This document shows positions 54,288-63,054 of a stretch of 64,000 nucleotides of DNA, one piece after another (the stretch's first letter is position 1; each line of letters begins with the position of its first letter). The notes beneath the pieces are model-generated. The model made no database searches. It saw nothing but the letters and a program-made list of their open reading frames with translations, and had not been told where the DNA came from. A program made the position numbers and the translations under genes. The DNA is from Actinomyces weissii (lineage in GTDB: Bacteria; Actinomycetota; Actinomycetes; Actinomycetales; Actinomycetaceae). The DNA is taken from NCBI RefSeq assembly GCF_016598775.1, contig NZ_CP066802.1, positions 1 to 64,000 on the forward strand, read 5' to 3'.

Positions 54288-55736
54288 ATGAGCGTCAGTG
54301 GACAGGGGGCGTCCGTGTCCTCGACCGACCCGCGCAACCGGGCCGCCAGCACGGACAAGGAGGCGGCGGCGTCGCCGCTGAGCGAGGCCTTTGACCGGAT
54401 GCCGCCCCAGGACCTCAACGCGGAGGTCTGCACGCTCGGCTCCATGCTGCTGAGCAAGGACGCGATCGCCGTAGTCCAGTCCGAGCTGGTGGCCGACGAC
54501 TTCTACCTGCCCTCCCACGTGACCGTCTACGAGGTCATCGCGGAGATCTACTCCGCCGGTGAGCCCGTGGACCCGGTGATCGTGGCGGACGCCCTGACCA
54601 AGCACGGCCAGCTGGAGCGCGTGGGCGGGCTGGACTACCTGTCCACCCTGATCATGAGCGTGCCCACCGCCGCCAACGCCGGGTACTACGCGCGGATCGT
54701 GCGGGAGAAGGCGATCCTGCGCCGCCTGGTGCAGGCGGGCACGCGCGTCACCCAGCTGGGCTACACCTCCCAGCCCGGCGACGTCGAGGAGCTGGTCAAC
54801 CAGGCCCAGGCCGAGGTATACAACGTCAACCACAAGCGCCAGAGCGAGGACTACGTGGCCATCGGCCAGCTGCTGGACGCCGTCAACCTGGAGATCGAGG
54901 TCGCCCAGTCCCGCGACGCCAACCAGATGACCGGCATCCCCACCGGCTTCACCGAGCTGGACGAGCTGACCGGGGGCCTGCAGGCGGGGCAGATGGTGAT
55001 CGTGGCGGCCCGCCCCGCCATGGGCAAGTCCACCCTGGCGCTGGACTTCTGCCGCTCCGCCTCCATCCGGCACGGCAAGACCAGCTGCTACTTCTCCCTG
55101 GAGATGGGCCGCATGGAGATCATGATGCGTCTGCTCTCCGCGGAGGCGGCGGTGGAGCTGACCAAGCTGCGCGGCGGCATGTCCATGAGCGACCAGGACT
55201 GGCTGGACCTGGCCCAGGCCTACAACCCGGTGGACTCGGCCCGCCTGTTCATTGACGACTCCCCGAACCTGACCATGCCGGAGATCCGCTCCAAGTGCAT
55301 CCGCATGAAGGACCAGGAGGACCTGGGCATGGTGGTGATCGACTACCTGCAGCTGATGAGCTCGGGCAAGCGGGTGGAGTCCCGCCAGCAGGAGGTCTCC
55401 GAGTTCTCCCGCCAGCTCAAGCTGCTGGCCAAGGAGCTGGAGATCCCGGTGATCGCGGTGGCCCAGCTCAACCGTGGGCCGGAGCAGCGTGAGGGCAAGA
55501 AGCCCCAGATGAGCGACCTGCGTGAGTCCGGCTCCCTGGAGCAGGACGCTGACATCATCATGCTGCTGCACCGGCCCAGCTACTACGACCCCGAGCAGCG
55601 CCCCGGCGAGGCCGACATCATCGTGGCCAAGCACCGTAACGGTGAGACCCGCACGATCCCGGTGGCCTTCCAGGGGCATATGGCGCGCTTCGCCAACATG
55701 GCGCGCGACGTCGCCCCCGAGCCCGCCTACGAGTAG
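54288..55736 (+). CDS. dnaB: Replicative DNA helicase DnaB
   Basis: The hexameric helicase unwinds the fork. The 482-residue product has the N-terminal DnaB domain (LNAEVCTLGSMLLSKDAIAV), a linker, and a RecA-like core with Walker A ARPAMGKST (Lys247) and Walker B LGMVVIDYLQLM, then SRQLKLLAKEL, VAQLNRG and DLRESGSLEQDAD. No intein is present. The ATG at 54288 follows CAGGAGG; the frame opens earlier at 54228 but without family sequence. Confidence 0.97.
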   Translation: MSVSGQGASVSSTDPRNRAASTDKEAAASPLSEAFDRMPPQDLNAEVCTLGSMLLSKDAIAVVQSELVADDFYLPSHVTVYEVIAEIYSAGEPVDPVIVADALTKHGQLERVGGLDYLSTLIMSVPTAANAGYYARIVREKAILRRLVQAGTRVTQLGYTSQPGDVEELVNQAQAEVYNVNHKRQSEDYVAIGQLLDAVNLEIEVAQSRDANQMTGIPTGFTELDELTGGLQAGQMVIVAARPAMGKSTLALDFCRSASIRHGKTSCYFSLEMGRMEIMMRLLSAEAAVELTKLRGGMSMSDQDWLDLAQAYNPVDSARLFIDDSPNLTMPEIRSKCIRMKDQEDLGMVVIDYLQLMSSGKRVESRQQEVSEFSRQLKLLAKELEIPVIAVAQLNRGPEQREGKKPQMSDLRESGSLEQDADIIMLLHRPSYYDPEQRPGEADIIVAKHRNGETRTIPVAFQGHMARFANMARDVAPEPAYE

Positions 55737-55899
55737 GGAAGCGGGGGAGGCCGGGGCTGGTCTGGGACTGGCGGGGCAGGGCAGGGGACTAGATGGTGCC
55801 TGGCGGGGCCGGTTGGGGCCTGAACCGGGCCTGAACCGGGCCGGAGCCTCAGCGGGCCACGGCGGCCGGGAAAGGGCCCCGGGGGCATAGGCTGGGGGC

Positions 55900-56208
55900 G
55901 TGCTTGTGGCCTTCTCCGTGTCCCCCACCACCACCGACGCGCCGGACGGCTCGGTCAGCGAGGCGGTGGCGCGCGCCGTCGCCGTCGTGCGCGCCTCCGG
56001 CCTGCCCAACGAGACCACCTCCATGTTCACCACCCTGGAGGGGGAGTGGGACGAGTGCATGGCGGTGGTCAAGGCCGCCTGCCAGGCCGTGGCGGAGGTC
56101 AGCCCGCGCGTGGCCCTGGTGCTCAAGGCCGATATCCGCCCCGGCTGGACCGGCCAGCTAACCGCCAAGGTCGAGCGCGTGGAGCAGCACCTGCAGGCGC
56201 ACCCCTAG
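55900..56208 (+). CDS. MTH1187/YkoF-type thiamine-binding family protein
   Basis: The 102-residue product has the small ferredoxin-like fold pattern of the MTH1187 (DUF77) family: VAFSVSPT, then SEAVARAVAVVRASGLP, TSMFTTLEGEWDECMAVVKAA and a late VALVLKADIRPG. Members bind thiamine or its pyrimidine in some bacteria; its role here is unproven. It begins with GTG at 55900, with GGGGG-rich but weak ribosome-binding sequence. It stands alone. Confidence 0.8.
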   Translation: MLVAFSVSPTTTDAPDGSVSEAVARAVAVVRASGLPNETTSMFTTLEGEWDECMAVVKAACQAVAEVSPRVALVLKADIRPGWTGQLTAKVERVEQHLQAHP

Positions 56209-56336
56209 ACGCCGGGGCGGCCAGGCGGCTCACGCCCAAGCGTGCGATGCCTAGGTGTGAGCGGGCACAGGTTGTATGGGGGCTTCCCGTACATGAGCAC
56301 GGCAGACCTGCCGTACGTCTGCCGCTCAGGCCGCCC

Positions 56337-56689
56337 TCAGGCCAGCAGGTCCTCCCACCAGGCGCTGAACGTGGGGCAGCGCTCCAGCACGGCCTGCAGG
56401 CCGGCCTCAGCCACCAGCAGCGGGCCTGCCCCGGGGCGTCCTTGGGGTAGGCGTAGTAGTCCAGCAGCAGACCGACCTTGCTCAGGTAGCTGGTGGCCAG
56501 GAACTGCCGCAGCCGCTTCTCATAGTGACTCCAGCTGCCACCACCCCGGTGGGTCGCGGCGGAGCTCGCTGACGTGATGACGACCGACGGGACCAGGTGG
56601 ACGTCTCGTGAGAGGGCTGCCGGAGCCAGCACGTTCTTGACCAGCTCCTCCTCGGTCTGCCCCTCCACCAGCACGAGGACCTTCCTCAT
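56337..56689 (-). pseudogene. DUF4276-type (TOPRIM-like) partner protein, internally deleted and frameshifted
   Basis: From ATG 56689 the frame reads MRKVLVLVEGQTEEELVKNV, then HLVPSVVITS and LLLDYYAYPKDAPG, as at the start of DUF4276 proteins that accompany AAA ATPases. Immediately after (about 56421-56440) the frame becomes nonsense. In another frame the typical C-terminus follows: AGPLLVAEAGLQAVLERCPT, then FSAWWEDLLA and a stop at 56339-56337. The middle (roughly 100 or more residues in full-length relatives, from memory) is missing. This is an internal deletion with frameshift. The ATG overlaps the ATPase stop by 4 bp. Confidence 0.72.
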
Positions 56690-57834
56690 GCGCCGCTCCC
56701 CTCGGCTGCGGGGCGGCCTCCCAGCAGGTTCATCTCCCACAGGTTCCCGGTGGAGTACTCCTCCAGGAAGCCCTCCAGCTGTGCGGGGTCCGGCCGCCTG
56801 GCCTGGGTGGCGCCGTCGACCCGTTCCAGCACCGCCACCTCCTCCACCCCGTAGTGGGACAGCAACGGCACGGACTGGGTGGCCAGGATGACCTTGTGGC
56901 CGTTGCGGCCCGCCACCCGTGTCATCTCCGCCAGCAGGCCGATAGCCGCCGGGTGCAGGCCCAGCTCGGGCTCGTCCAGGACCACGGTGGCAGGCAGGTC
57001 CGGGCCCAGCAGCAGCGTCGCCAGGCAGATGAAGCGCAGCGTGCCGTCGCTGGCCTCACGTGCTGAGAACACCCGGTCCATACCCTTCTGGCGCCAGCGC
57101 AGGCGGATGCGCTCGTTCTTGCTGGGCACCAGCACGAAGTCGTCAAAGAACGGGGTTACGTGCCGCACCGCCGTCACGATGCGCCGGTAGTGCTGCGGGT
57201 GCTCCTCCTTGACCTTGTACAGGTAGGCGGCGATGTTCTGCGCGTCCGAGCGCAGGGCCAGGTCGTCACCCAGGGTGGACCAGCTCTTGACCGGCGCGGT
57301 CGCTGAGACGTCGTCAAAGTGGAAGACCCGGCACCCCTGCAGGATCGGGCCCACGTGCTTGGCGAAGCCGCTGAGCCGGTCCCCGGCCGCCGACTCGGAC
57401 AGGCTGCGGACCTGGCTGCTGGTGCCCGAGCCCAGGTCCTCCGCGAAGGGCCGCTCCCGGTCCCGCCCAGCCTGGAACAGGAGCCACTCGTGCAAGGTGG
57501 CTAGGTCCGTGTCCTTCCAGTCCTCCCGGAGCTCCACCCGGTAGCCGTTGCGCTTGTCCTCCTCGTTGAAGCCGGAGGTCAGCTCGATCCGGACGCGCCC
57601 GGCCCGGGTCTGGGCGTCCTCGAACAGCAGGTTGCTGATGCCGCCGCGCTGCTGCAGGTACTCCTGGAAGGAGCCGTCCCAGATACGGGCCACCAGCTCC
57701 AGGGCGCTGACCAGGTTCGACTTGCCGGAGCCGTTGGCGCCGATCAGCACGGTCACCTCCGTGCTCAGGTCCAGCGTGAGGTTGCGGATCGACGCCAGCC
57801 CCTCCACCTTCAAGGTCCCCAGTCCACGACTCAT
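56686..57834 (-). CDS. AAA ATPase (SMC/RecF-like, AAA_21 type)
   Basis: The 382-residue product has Walker A GANGSGKS (32-39) with preceding LKVEGLASIRNLTLDLSTEV, an insertion domain, and a signature/Walker B region SDGTLRFICLATLLL and TVVLDEPELGLHP, then a Q/H-loop ILATQSVPLL. Such ATPases pair with DUF4276 proteins, which overlaps here in the same operon and is broken. Paired systems of this kind often occur in defence islands, but this role is inference. The ATG at 57834 is chosen because the motif begins right after it. Confidence 0.88.
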   Translation of the reverse strand: MSRGLGTLKVEGLASIRNLTLDLSTEVTVLIGANGSGKSNLVSALELVARIWDGSFQEYLQQRGGISNLLFEDAQTRAGRVRIELTSGFNEEDKRNGYRVELREDWKDTDLATLHEWLLFQAGRDRERPFAEDLGSGTSSQVRSLSESAAGDRLSGFAKHVGPILQGCRVFHFDDVSATAPVKSWSTLGDDLALRSDAQNIAAYLYKVKEEHPQHYRRIVTAVRHVTPFFDDFVLVPSKNERIRLRWRQKGMDRVFSAREASDGTLRFICLATLLLGPDLPATVVLDEPELGLHPAAIGLLAEMTRVAGRNGHKVILATQSVPLLSHYGVEEVAVLERVDGATQARRPDPAQLEGFLEEYSTGNLWEMNLLGGRPAAEGSGA

Positions 57835-57932
57835 GCTCCTGAGTGTATCCAGCCCGGTTCCGCTGGGCGGGTGGGGCCCACCCGGGGCTGGTACGGCCTG
57901 CCGGTCCGCTCCCCGGCCCTGGCTGCGCCCCC

Positions 57933-58709
57933 TCAGGCCAGCAGGGACAGCACCAGGGCGGCGGAGCGGGCGGCCGCCTCCTCCACCCCGATGTGGAACT
58001 CCTGGCCTGCCTCCGGGCCGCACAGGTCGGACACGCCCCGCACCGACACGAAGGGCACACCAGCTCCCGCCGCCACCTGCGCCAGCGCCGTGGACTCCAT
58101 GTCCGTGCTCAGTGACGCCGGGAAGGTCTCGCGCGTGCCCGCCACGTTCTGCGCCGTCACGAAGGACTGCCCCGCCAGCATCAGGCCCCGGTGCAGGCGG
58201 GCCGCCCCGGAGGACGGGGTCGCCCGGCGCAGCGCCTCCAGGCGCCCCCCCAGCAGGTCCAGGCTGCGGGTGTCCCCGGCGTAGAGCACCGGCATACCAG
58301 GTACCTGGCCGGGTGCGTAACCGAAGGCGGTGGCGTCGGCGTCGGTGTAGCTGAGCGTGTCCGAGACGCACACGTCCCCCACCTCCACCTGCCGTCCCAG
58401 CCCGCCGGCGGTGCCTGCGGAGACCACGATCTCCGGGCGTACGGCGGTTAGCACCGTGGCCAGCGCCGCGGCGGCGTTGACCAGGCCGATCCCGCTGCGC
58501 ACCAGCACCAGCTCCCGTGGCCCCGCCGGAACCGGCGGCAGCGCCAGGCTCACCACGCCCCCGGGACCCGGCAGCGGCGGCAGGGGATCCGCTCCCTCCA
58601 GCGGCTCCAGGGCCTCCACGAAAGGCTGGGCCTCCTGCGGCATGGCCACCACCACGACGGCGCTGACCGGGCGGGGCGGGCAGTTCTGCACAGAACTCGA
58701 GCTGCTCAT
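57933..58709 (-). CDS. mtnN: 5'-methylthioadenosine/S-adenosylhomocysteine nucleosidase
   Basis: Removes adenine from methylthioadenosine and S-adenosylhomocysteine, feeding LuxS with S-ribosylhomocysteine. The 258-residue product has VVVAMPQEAQPF, GTAGGLGRQVEVGDVCVSD, the active-site METSTALAQVA-like STDMESTALAQVA and the late VRGVSDLCG, where Asp is the catalytic acid. The ATG at 58709 is used; the frame extends to 58853 without family sequence. The luxS gene lies about 4 kb away. Confidence 0.9.
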   Translation of the reverse strand: MSSSSSVQNCPPRPVSAVVVVAMPQEAQPFVEALEPLEGADPLPPLPGPGGVVSLALPPVPAGPRELVLVRSGIGLVNAAAALATVLTAVRPEIVVSAGTAGGLGRQVEVGDVCVSDTLSYTDADATAFGYAPGQVPGMPVLYAGDTRSLDLLGGRLEALRRATPSSGAARLHRGLMLAGQSFVTAQNVAGTRETFPASLSTDMESTALAQVAAGAGVPFVSVRGVSDLCGPEAGQEFHIGVEEAAARSAALVLSLLA

Positions 58710-58748
58710 GGGTCCGAGCCTAGCCGCCCCCGCCCCTGCCACCTGGCC

Positions 58749-58816
58749 CGGACCGCGCTGAAACCGCCGTCGCCGCCCCCGCAGCTGCCGCTGCTGCACT
58801 CGGACCGCGCTGAAAC
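58749..58816. repeat. 16-bp direct repeat upstream of mtnN
   Basis: CGGACCGCGCTGAAAC occurs at 58749-58764 and 58801-58816 in the 195-bp divergent region between mtnN and the acyltransferase gene. Spacing is 52 bp. It could be a regulator site; nothing more can be said. Confidence 0.6.
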
Positions 58817-58904
58817 TGCTGCCTTTCAGCCGCCTGGCTGACTCGCTGCCCACCCCGTCACGGGGTTAGCCTGTGCTGACGCACTACCGAGGGAGAACAG
58901 CTGT

Positions 58905-59609
58905 ATGGCAGGCAAGTCCGCAGCCCAGCGGGTCGGCAGGCTGATAACCGCCGTCAAAGGCCACGACTACCACGTGGACGAGGCCCTACCCGGCAGCTAC
59001 CTGCTAGGTGTCCTGGCGCAGCGCGCCATCATGAAGGCCCGGGGCGTGGCCCGCACCGGCCTGGGCCGCAAGGTGTTCCTGGGGCGCGGGGCCCGCCTGC
59101 GCGGGGCCAGCCGCTTCCGCTGCGGCCGCGGCTGCACGATCGCTGAGGGCGCCTACCTGGACGCCATGAGCACCGACGGCGTCGTGTGGGGCAGCAACGT
59201 CTCCCTGGGCCGCAACTCGCGGATCGAGTGCGTAGGCAGCCTGGAGCACCTGGGCAAGGGGATGCGCGTGGGCGACAACACCGGCCTGGGCACCGACTGC
59301 CTCTACGGCGCGGCCGGGGGCATAAGCATCGGCAGCAACGTGATGGTCGGCAACTACGTCAGCTTCCACTCCGAGAACCACGTGCACACGGACACCGCCC
59401 GCCCCATGCGGGAGCAGGGCGTCACCCACCAGGGCATCAGCGTGGGCGACGACGTGTGGATCGGCGCCAAGGCCACCGTCCTGGACGGGGCGCGCATAGG
59501 ACGGGGCGTGATCATTGCCGCCGGGGCGGTGGTCACGGCCGGTGAGTACGAGGACTACGGCATCTACGGGGGCGTGCCCGCCAGGAAGATCGGCAGCCGC
59601 CAGGCCTGA
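58905..59609 (+). CDS. Hexapeptide-repeat (left-handed beta-helix) acyltransferase
   Basis: The 234-residue product has hexapeptide repeats (SNVSLGRNSRIECVGSLE, ISIGSNVMVGNYVSF) and a C-terminal block typical of maltose/galactoside O-acetyltransferase-like enzymes: ISVGDDVWIGAKATVLDGA, then GVIIAAGAVVT and the ending YGGVPARKIG. His in SENHVH is a likely catalytic residue. It probably acetylates a sugar or glycolipid of the envelope; the substrate is unknown. Confidence 0.88.
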   Translation: MAGKSAAQRVGRLITAVKGHDYHVDEALPGSYLLGVLAQRAIMKARGVARTGLGRKVFLGRGARLRGASRFRCGRGCTIAEGAYLDAMSTDGVVWGSNVSLGRNSRIECVGSLEHLGKGMRVGDNTGLGTDCLYGAAGGISIGSNVMVGNYVSFHSENHVHTDTARPMREQGVTHQGISVGDDVWIGAKATVLDGARIGRGVIIAAGAVVTAGEYEDYGIYGGVPARKIGSRQA

Positions 59610-59805
59610 GCCTGCTGGGCCGCTGCCGACGACGGCGCCCCGGCGCGGTCTGCCCAGGCGTGGCCGCCCCGTTGCGGTCCGCTGGGGTCAGGGTACGGCG
59701 GCTCGCCGGGGTGCGCCCTGGTCCCGCCTGCTCTGCCCAGACGCAGCCTGTTTCAGCACCTGCTGCCGGGGCCGGGTCCTGCCAGGGCCGCAGTGGCCTG
59801 CCGGC

Positions 59806-60561
59806 TCAGGGGCGCGGCAGGGCGTTGACCCGCCGGTACCAGCGCACCAGCTGGGCCAGCAGCATCAGCAGGTTGAAGACTGCCAGCCCTACGTACAGCC
59901 AGCGCCAGCCGGTCCACCAGCCCAGCAGCAGCATGGTCACCACCTGGAAGCCGTAGTCCAGGCCGGTGGCGATCACTGAGTTCAGCAGCGAGCTGCGCGG
60001 CTGCTGGGCCACCGCGCCGGAATGCTTGGTGCCTGCGGCCCGCTCCAGCTGGTCCGTGAGGATCATGGTGAAGAACCACACGCAGGCCACCACGGAGAAG
60101 CCCAGGGGCACCAGCACCGTCCACACCGGCCAGCCCTGAAGGTGCCGGAACCACAGGATCGCCACCACCAGGTGCAAGGAGGCCTGCTTGGTGGCGTCAA
60201 TGACGTGGTCCAGCCACTCCCCGGCGGGGCTGCCACCGCCCCGCAGGCGCGCCAGCTGGCCGTCGGCGGAGTCCAGCGCGTAGCCCAGGGCCAGCAGCAC
60301 TGCCACGACCAGGCCGTGCAGCCAGGTGGGGGAGGTGGTGGCCAGCAGGGTCAGCCCCCCGAAGGTGAAGACCGCGCTGATCCCGGTAACCTGGTTGGGG
60401 GTCAGGCCCAGCTTGAAGGCGCTGGCGGCCAGCAGGCCGCCCAGGGGGCGGTTGAGCCAGCGTGAGTACGCCGGGGCGTTGCGGTTGCTCTTCTGGGCGC
60501 CACGCAGGGCTTTGTGCACCTGCGACCAGGGCTGGCTGCGGTCGGCCAAGGCCTTTGCCAT
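59806..60561 (-). CDS. CDP-alcohol phosphatidyltransferase family protein
   Basis: The 251-residue membrane protein carries the family signature DG-x2-AR-x8-G-x3-D-x3-D, seen as DSADGQLARLRGGGSPAGEW followed by LDHVID (about 95-120), and around six membrane helices. These enzymes transfer a phosphoalcohol to CDP-diacylglycerol or related lipids; the product (for example phosphatidylinositol, cardiolipin or another glycerophospholipid) is not fixed by sequence. The ATG at 60561 follows AGGAGAG; a start at 60600 is less likely. Confidence 0.88.
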   Translation of the reverse strand: MAKALADRSQPWSQVHKALRGAQKSNRNAPAYSRWLNRPLGGLLAASAFKLGLTPNQVTGISAVFTFGGLTLLATTSPTWLHGLVVAVLLALGYALDSADGQLARLRGGGSPAGEWLDHVIDATKQASLHLVVAILWFRHLQGWPVWTVLVPLGFSVVACVWFFTMILTDQLERAAGTKHSGAVAQQPRSSLLNSVIATGLDYGFQVVTMLLLGWWTGWRWLYVGLAVFNLLMLLAQLVRWYRRVNALPRP

Positions 60562-60795
60562 CGAGTTTCTCTCCTGAGAGTTCCGGTGTTGCACGCTCAA
60601 GCAGGCGCAGCCGGGTAAGCAGCGGTTATCTCACGGGGCAGCAGGTGCTTGCTGGCCCCGGACGCTACCACGCGGCGGCGGGCTGGCAGGAGGCGCGAGT
60701 CCCAACTGCCGCACTGTTTTTCAGGTAGCAATAGGCTGCAGGCAGAAAACTGTGGACTTGGTGCAGGTTCTGAGGCGTCCCGGTGGTCTAGGGCC

Positions 60796-60824
60796 GTGGC
60801 CTGCGTGCACCGCCCGCAGGCCAC
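60796..60824 (-). terminator. Terminator of the alpha/beta hydrolase gene
   Basis: GTGGCCTGCG pairs with CGCAGGCCAC around a 9-nt loop, 8 bp beyond the minus-strand gene at 60832. Confidence 0.65.
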
Positions 60825-60831
60825 AGGCAGG

Positions 60832-61692
60832 TCAAGGGCGGGTACGGTGGCGCAGCCAGGGGTCTACCACCGAGTGGAAGCGACCGGAGAAGGTGCGGCG
60901 CACGCAGTGCGGGGCCCCCTCGACCACGGCGGTGCTGATAGCGGGCTGCCGCTTGGTGATCGCCTCCAGCAGGTCCCTGTCCACGATGACGTCCTCGGCG
61001 GTGCCGGTCACCAGCAGCGTGGGCACGCTCAGGGAGTCCACGACCTCCTGCCACGACGTCGTCGGGCCGGTGCAGCCGGTCCTGATGAAGGCCTGGTCGC
61101 AGTCCACCACTCCCTTGACGCTGGCGGCGACCTCCCGGTGGGACCAGGTGGGGTTCTCCTGGACCTCCTTGTTGAAGCGTGCCTGCGGGTCGGCGGCGAT
61201 CTCCTGGACCGTGCGCAGCCGCTTCTGGGCGCTGGCGCGCGTCTGCTTGCGGCGGGCGGGAGTGGTGAATGCCGGGTCCTCCGCGACCACCGCGGTGACC
61301 AGCTCCGGCCGACGCGCCGCCACCACCAGGGAGGTCACCCCGCCCATGGAGTGGCCGACCAGCACCACCGGGCCGGAGGCGGGGCCCTCACCGTCCAGCC
61401 CCTGGGCGTGGACCTGCTCCAGGACCTCCGTCAGGTCCTGCACCAGGCGCTCGCCAGCCAGCTCCGGGGTAGCCAGGTCGGGCTCCTCCCAGCGGGGGGA
61501 GGCGCCGTGCCCGCGGGCGTCCAGGGCCAGCACGCGGTACCCCTGCCCGACCCAGGCCTCTACGGCCTCCACCCAGCAGGCGGCGCTGTCGGTGATGCCG
61601 TGGGAGAGGACCAGCAGCGGGGCGGTGGGGTCGGTGGTGGGGCCGAATACCTCGCGGGCCAGGGGGGCGTTGCTGACAGTCAGGGTGCTCAC
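60832..61692 (-). CDS. Alpha/beta hydrolase
   Basis: The 286-residue product has the fold's oxyanion region LLVLSHGITDSAACW, ALDARGHGASPRW and the nucleophile elbow GHSMGG with Ser115. A late Asp and EGAPHCVRR (His) complete a catalytic triad. The substrate is unknown. The GTG start is at 61692. It resembles the partial hydrolase at 63055, sharing HGxT, LDARGHGxSPRW and GHSMG, so the two look like paralogues. Confidence 0.88.
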   Translation of the reverse strand: MSTLTVSNAPLAREVFGPTTDPTAPLLVLSHGITDSAACWVEAVEAWVGQGYRVLALDARGHGASPRWEEPDLATPELAGERLVQDLTEVLEQVHAQGLDGEGPASGPVVLVGHSMGGVTSLVVAARRPELVTAVVAEDPAFTTPARRKQTRASAQKRLRTVQEIAADPQARFNKEVQENPTWSHREVAASVKGVVDCDQAFIRTGCTGPTTSWQEVVDSLSVPTLLVTGTAEDVIVDRDLLEAITKRQPAISTAVVEGAPHCVRRTFSGRFHSVVDPWLRHRTRP

Positions 61693-61855
61693 GGGATCAC
61701 TGTAGACGCCGTGTTGCCAAGCCGTTCCTTGCGGAGGTCTAGCACCCTCATTGTGTGCGGGGCCGTTTCGGTCGGCTGCGGGCCGTGCCCGGGCGGTTGC
61801 GGAGCGGTGGCGGCCGCTGGCCTGCGGTTACGGCCCAGGGGGCGGGTAGCCGGGC

Positions 61856-62293
61856 TCAGGCCACGGGGATCTCGAAGACCTCGTTGTCGCGCGGGGCGGA
61901 TGAGTAGATCACCCAGACGCGCGCGGAGAGCAGCTCGAACTCTATCCGCACCACCGAGGGTCCGCCCAGGGCCTGCGGCACCTCTACGACGCGGGCCTTC
62001 GCCTCGATCGAGAAGCGCCCCCAGCAGGGCTGCGGCGTGGAGCCAGCCAGGGTGACCCGGGAGTGTGAGCGCACGTGCGCCACCTTGCTGGAGGTCGCCT
62101 TGGTCAGCAGGCTCGCGTAGCCGCAGCGGTTCTCCGCGTCCGCCAGCATCAGGACCGGCTGGGTGTGCGGGGCGCCGTCCGGGCCGACCGTAGTGAGCAG
62201 GACACGGCGGCCAGGTCCGAGAAGGGTCGGGACGGTGGGGAGAACTGACTCGACGTCAATAGTTCCCGGTGTGATCGCACTGGGGATGGTCAT
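61856..62293 (-). CDS. Pyridoxamine-5'-phosphate oxidase-fold (PPOX/FMN-binding) protein
   Basis: The 145-residue product has a split-barrel flavin-binding pattern: RVLLTTVGPDGAPHTQPVLM, LLTKATSSKVAHVRSHSRVT and a WGRFSIEAKARVV strand. Members bind FMN or related cofactors and include heme and flavin reductases, so its reaction is unclear. The ATG at 62293 (MTIPSAITPG) follows GGATGGAG; the extension to 62395 is hydrophilic and unsupported. Confidence 0.8.
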   Translation of the reverse strand: MTIPSAITPGTIDVESVLPTVPTLLGPGRRVLLTTVGPDGAPHTQPVLMLADAENRCGYASLLTKATSSKVAHVRSHSRVTLAGSTPQPCWGRFSIEAKARVVEVPQALGGPSVVRIEFELLSARVWVIYSSAPRDNEVFEIPVA

Positions 62294-62493
62294 GTCTCCA
62301 TCCTGACAGGGGGTAGAAGGGGGTTGAGGGTTTGGGTGCCCTTTGTGCGGATTATTCAACCGCTTATGCGCCACGCCTGCAAGATTAGTGACCAAGATGA
62401 AATAACCCAGTTAGATAGGCAAACCCCAGAGGTGGGTGTCTAGGCCCAGGGCCGTGTCCACCTCGCCCTTTTGAGCCGCCCCGCCCCCGGACC

Positions 62494-63015
62494 TCACCCA
62501 GGCTGCTGACCGGGGATGACCGTCTCCCACTGCGCGCGGGCGGCCAGGAACCGGCCCACCGCCGCCTGCGCCCCCGCCAGGGAGTGGTTCGCCCCCCAGC
62601 CGCACTGCACCTCGTTGGCGGCCGGGACCGCCGTCGCCGCCAGCACGTCCTGGCAGGTGGCCTCCAGCAGAGGCAGGAACTCTGCCGGCTCCAGCCCCAG
62701 GGTCAGGGCGTAGAAGCCGGTCTGGCAGCCCATCGGGCTCCAGTCCACCAGGCGGTCGGTGTGGTTGCGCATCAGCTCAGCCACCAGGTGCTCTACCGAG
62801 TGCACCGTCGCCATCTCCAGGTGCTCCTGGTTCGGCTGGCAGAAACGCACGTCGTACTTGACCAGCTCGTCACCGCCGGGCAGGCGCTTGCGGTCCGCCA
62901 CCCGCACGAAGGGCGCCGCCACCTGGCGGTGGTCCAGGTTGAAGGACTCCACGTTCATACGAGGCTTCGTCCGGGGGCTGCTGGTCTGCGGGCAGGACTC
63001 GCTGTGCTCACTCAT
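62494..63015 (-). CDS. luxS: S-ribosylhomocysteine lyase LuxS
   Basis: Cleaves S-ribosylhomocysteine to homocysteine and DPD, the precursor of autoinducer-2. The 173-residue product has the zinc motif HSVEH (His72, Glu75, His76), the catalytic Cys97 in [10 protein letters not shown] and zinc ligand Cys138 (VQCGWG). The start may be ATG 63015 or ATG 62958 ([10 protein letters not shown]), where the core family begins; neither has a good ribosome-binding site. It works with mtnN at 58 kb. It is divergent from the hydrolase at 63055. Confidence 0.95.
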   Translation of the reverse strand: MSEHSESCPQTSSPRTKPRMNVESFNLDHRQVAAPFVRVADRKRLPGGDELVKYDVRFCQPNQEHLEMATVHSVEHLVAELMRNHTDRLVDWSPMGCQTGFYALTLGLEPAEFLPLLEATCQDVLAATAVPAANEVQCGWGANHSLAGAQAAVGRFLAARAQWETVIPGQQPG

Positions 63016-63054
63016 GAACCCAGGCTACGACGGCGCCCCAGGCACAATCAGCAC

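Noticed and set aside
56123..56740. Minus-strand 205-residue frame as an intact gene
   Set aside because: Only its first part is family-like; after residue about 115 it becomes Arg/Ala/Gly nonsense while the true C-terminus is found in another frame, so it is annotated as a pseudogene.
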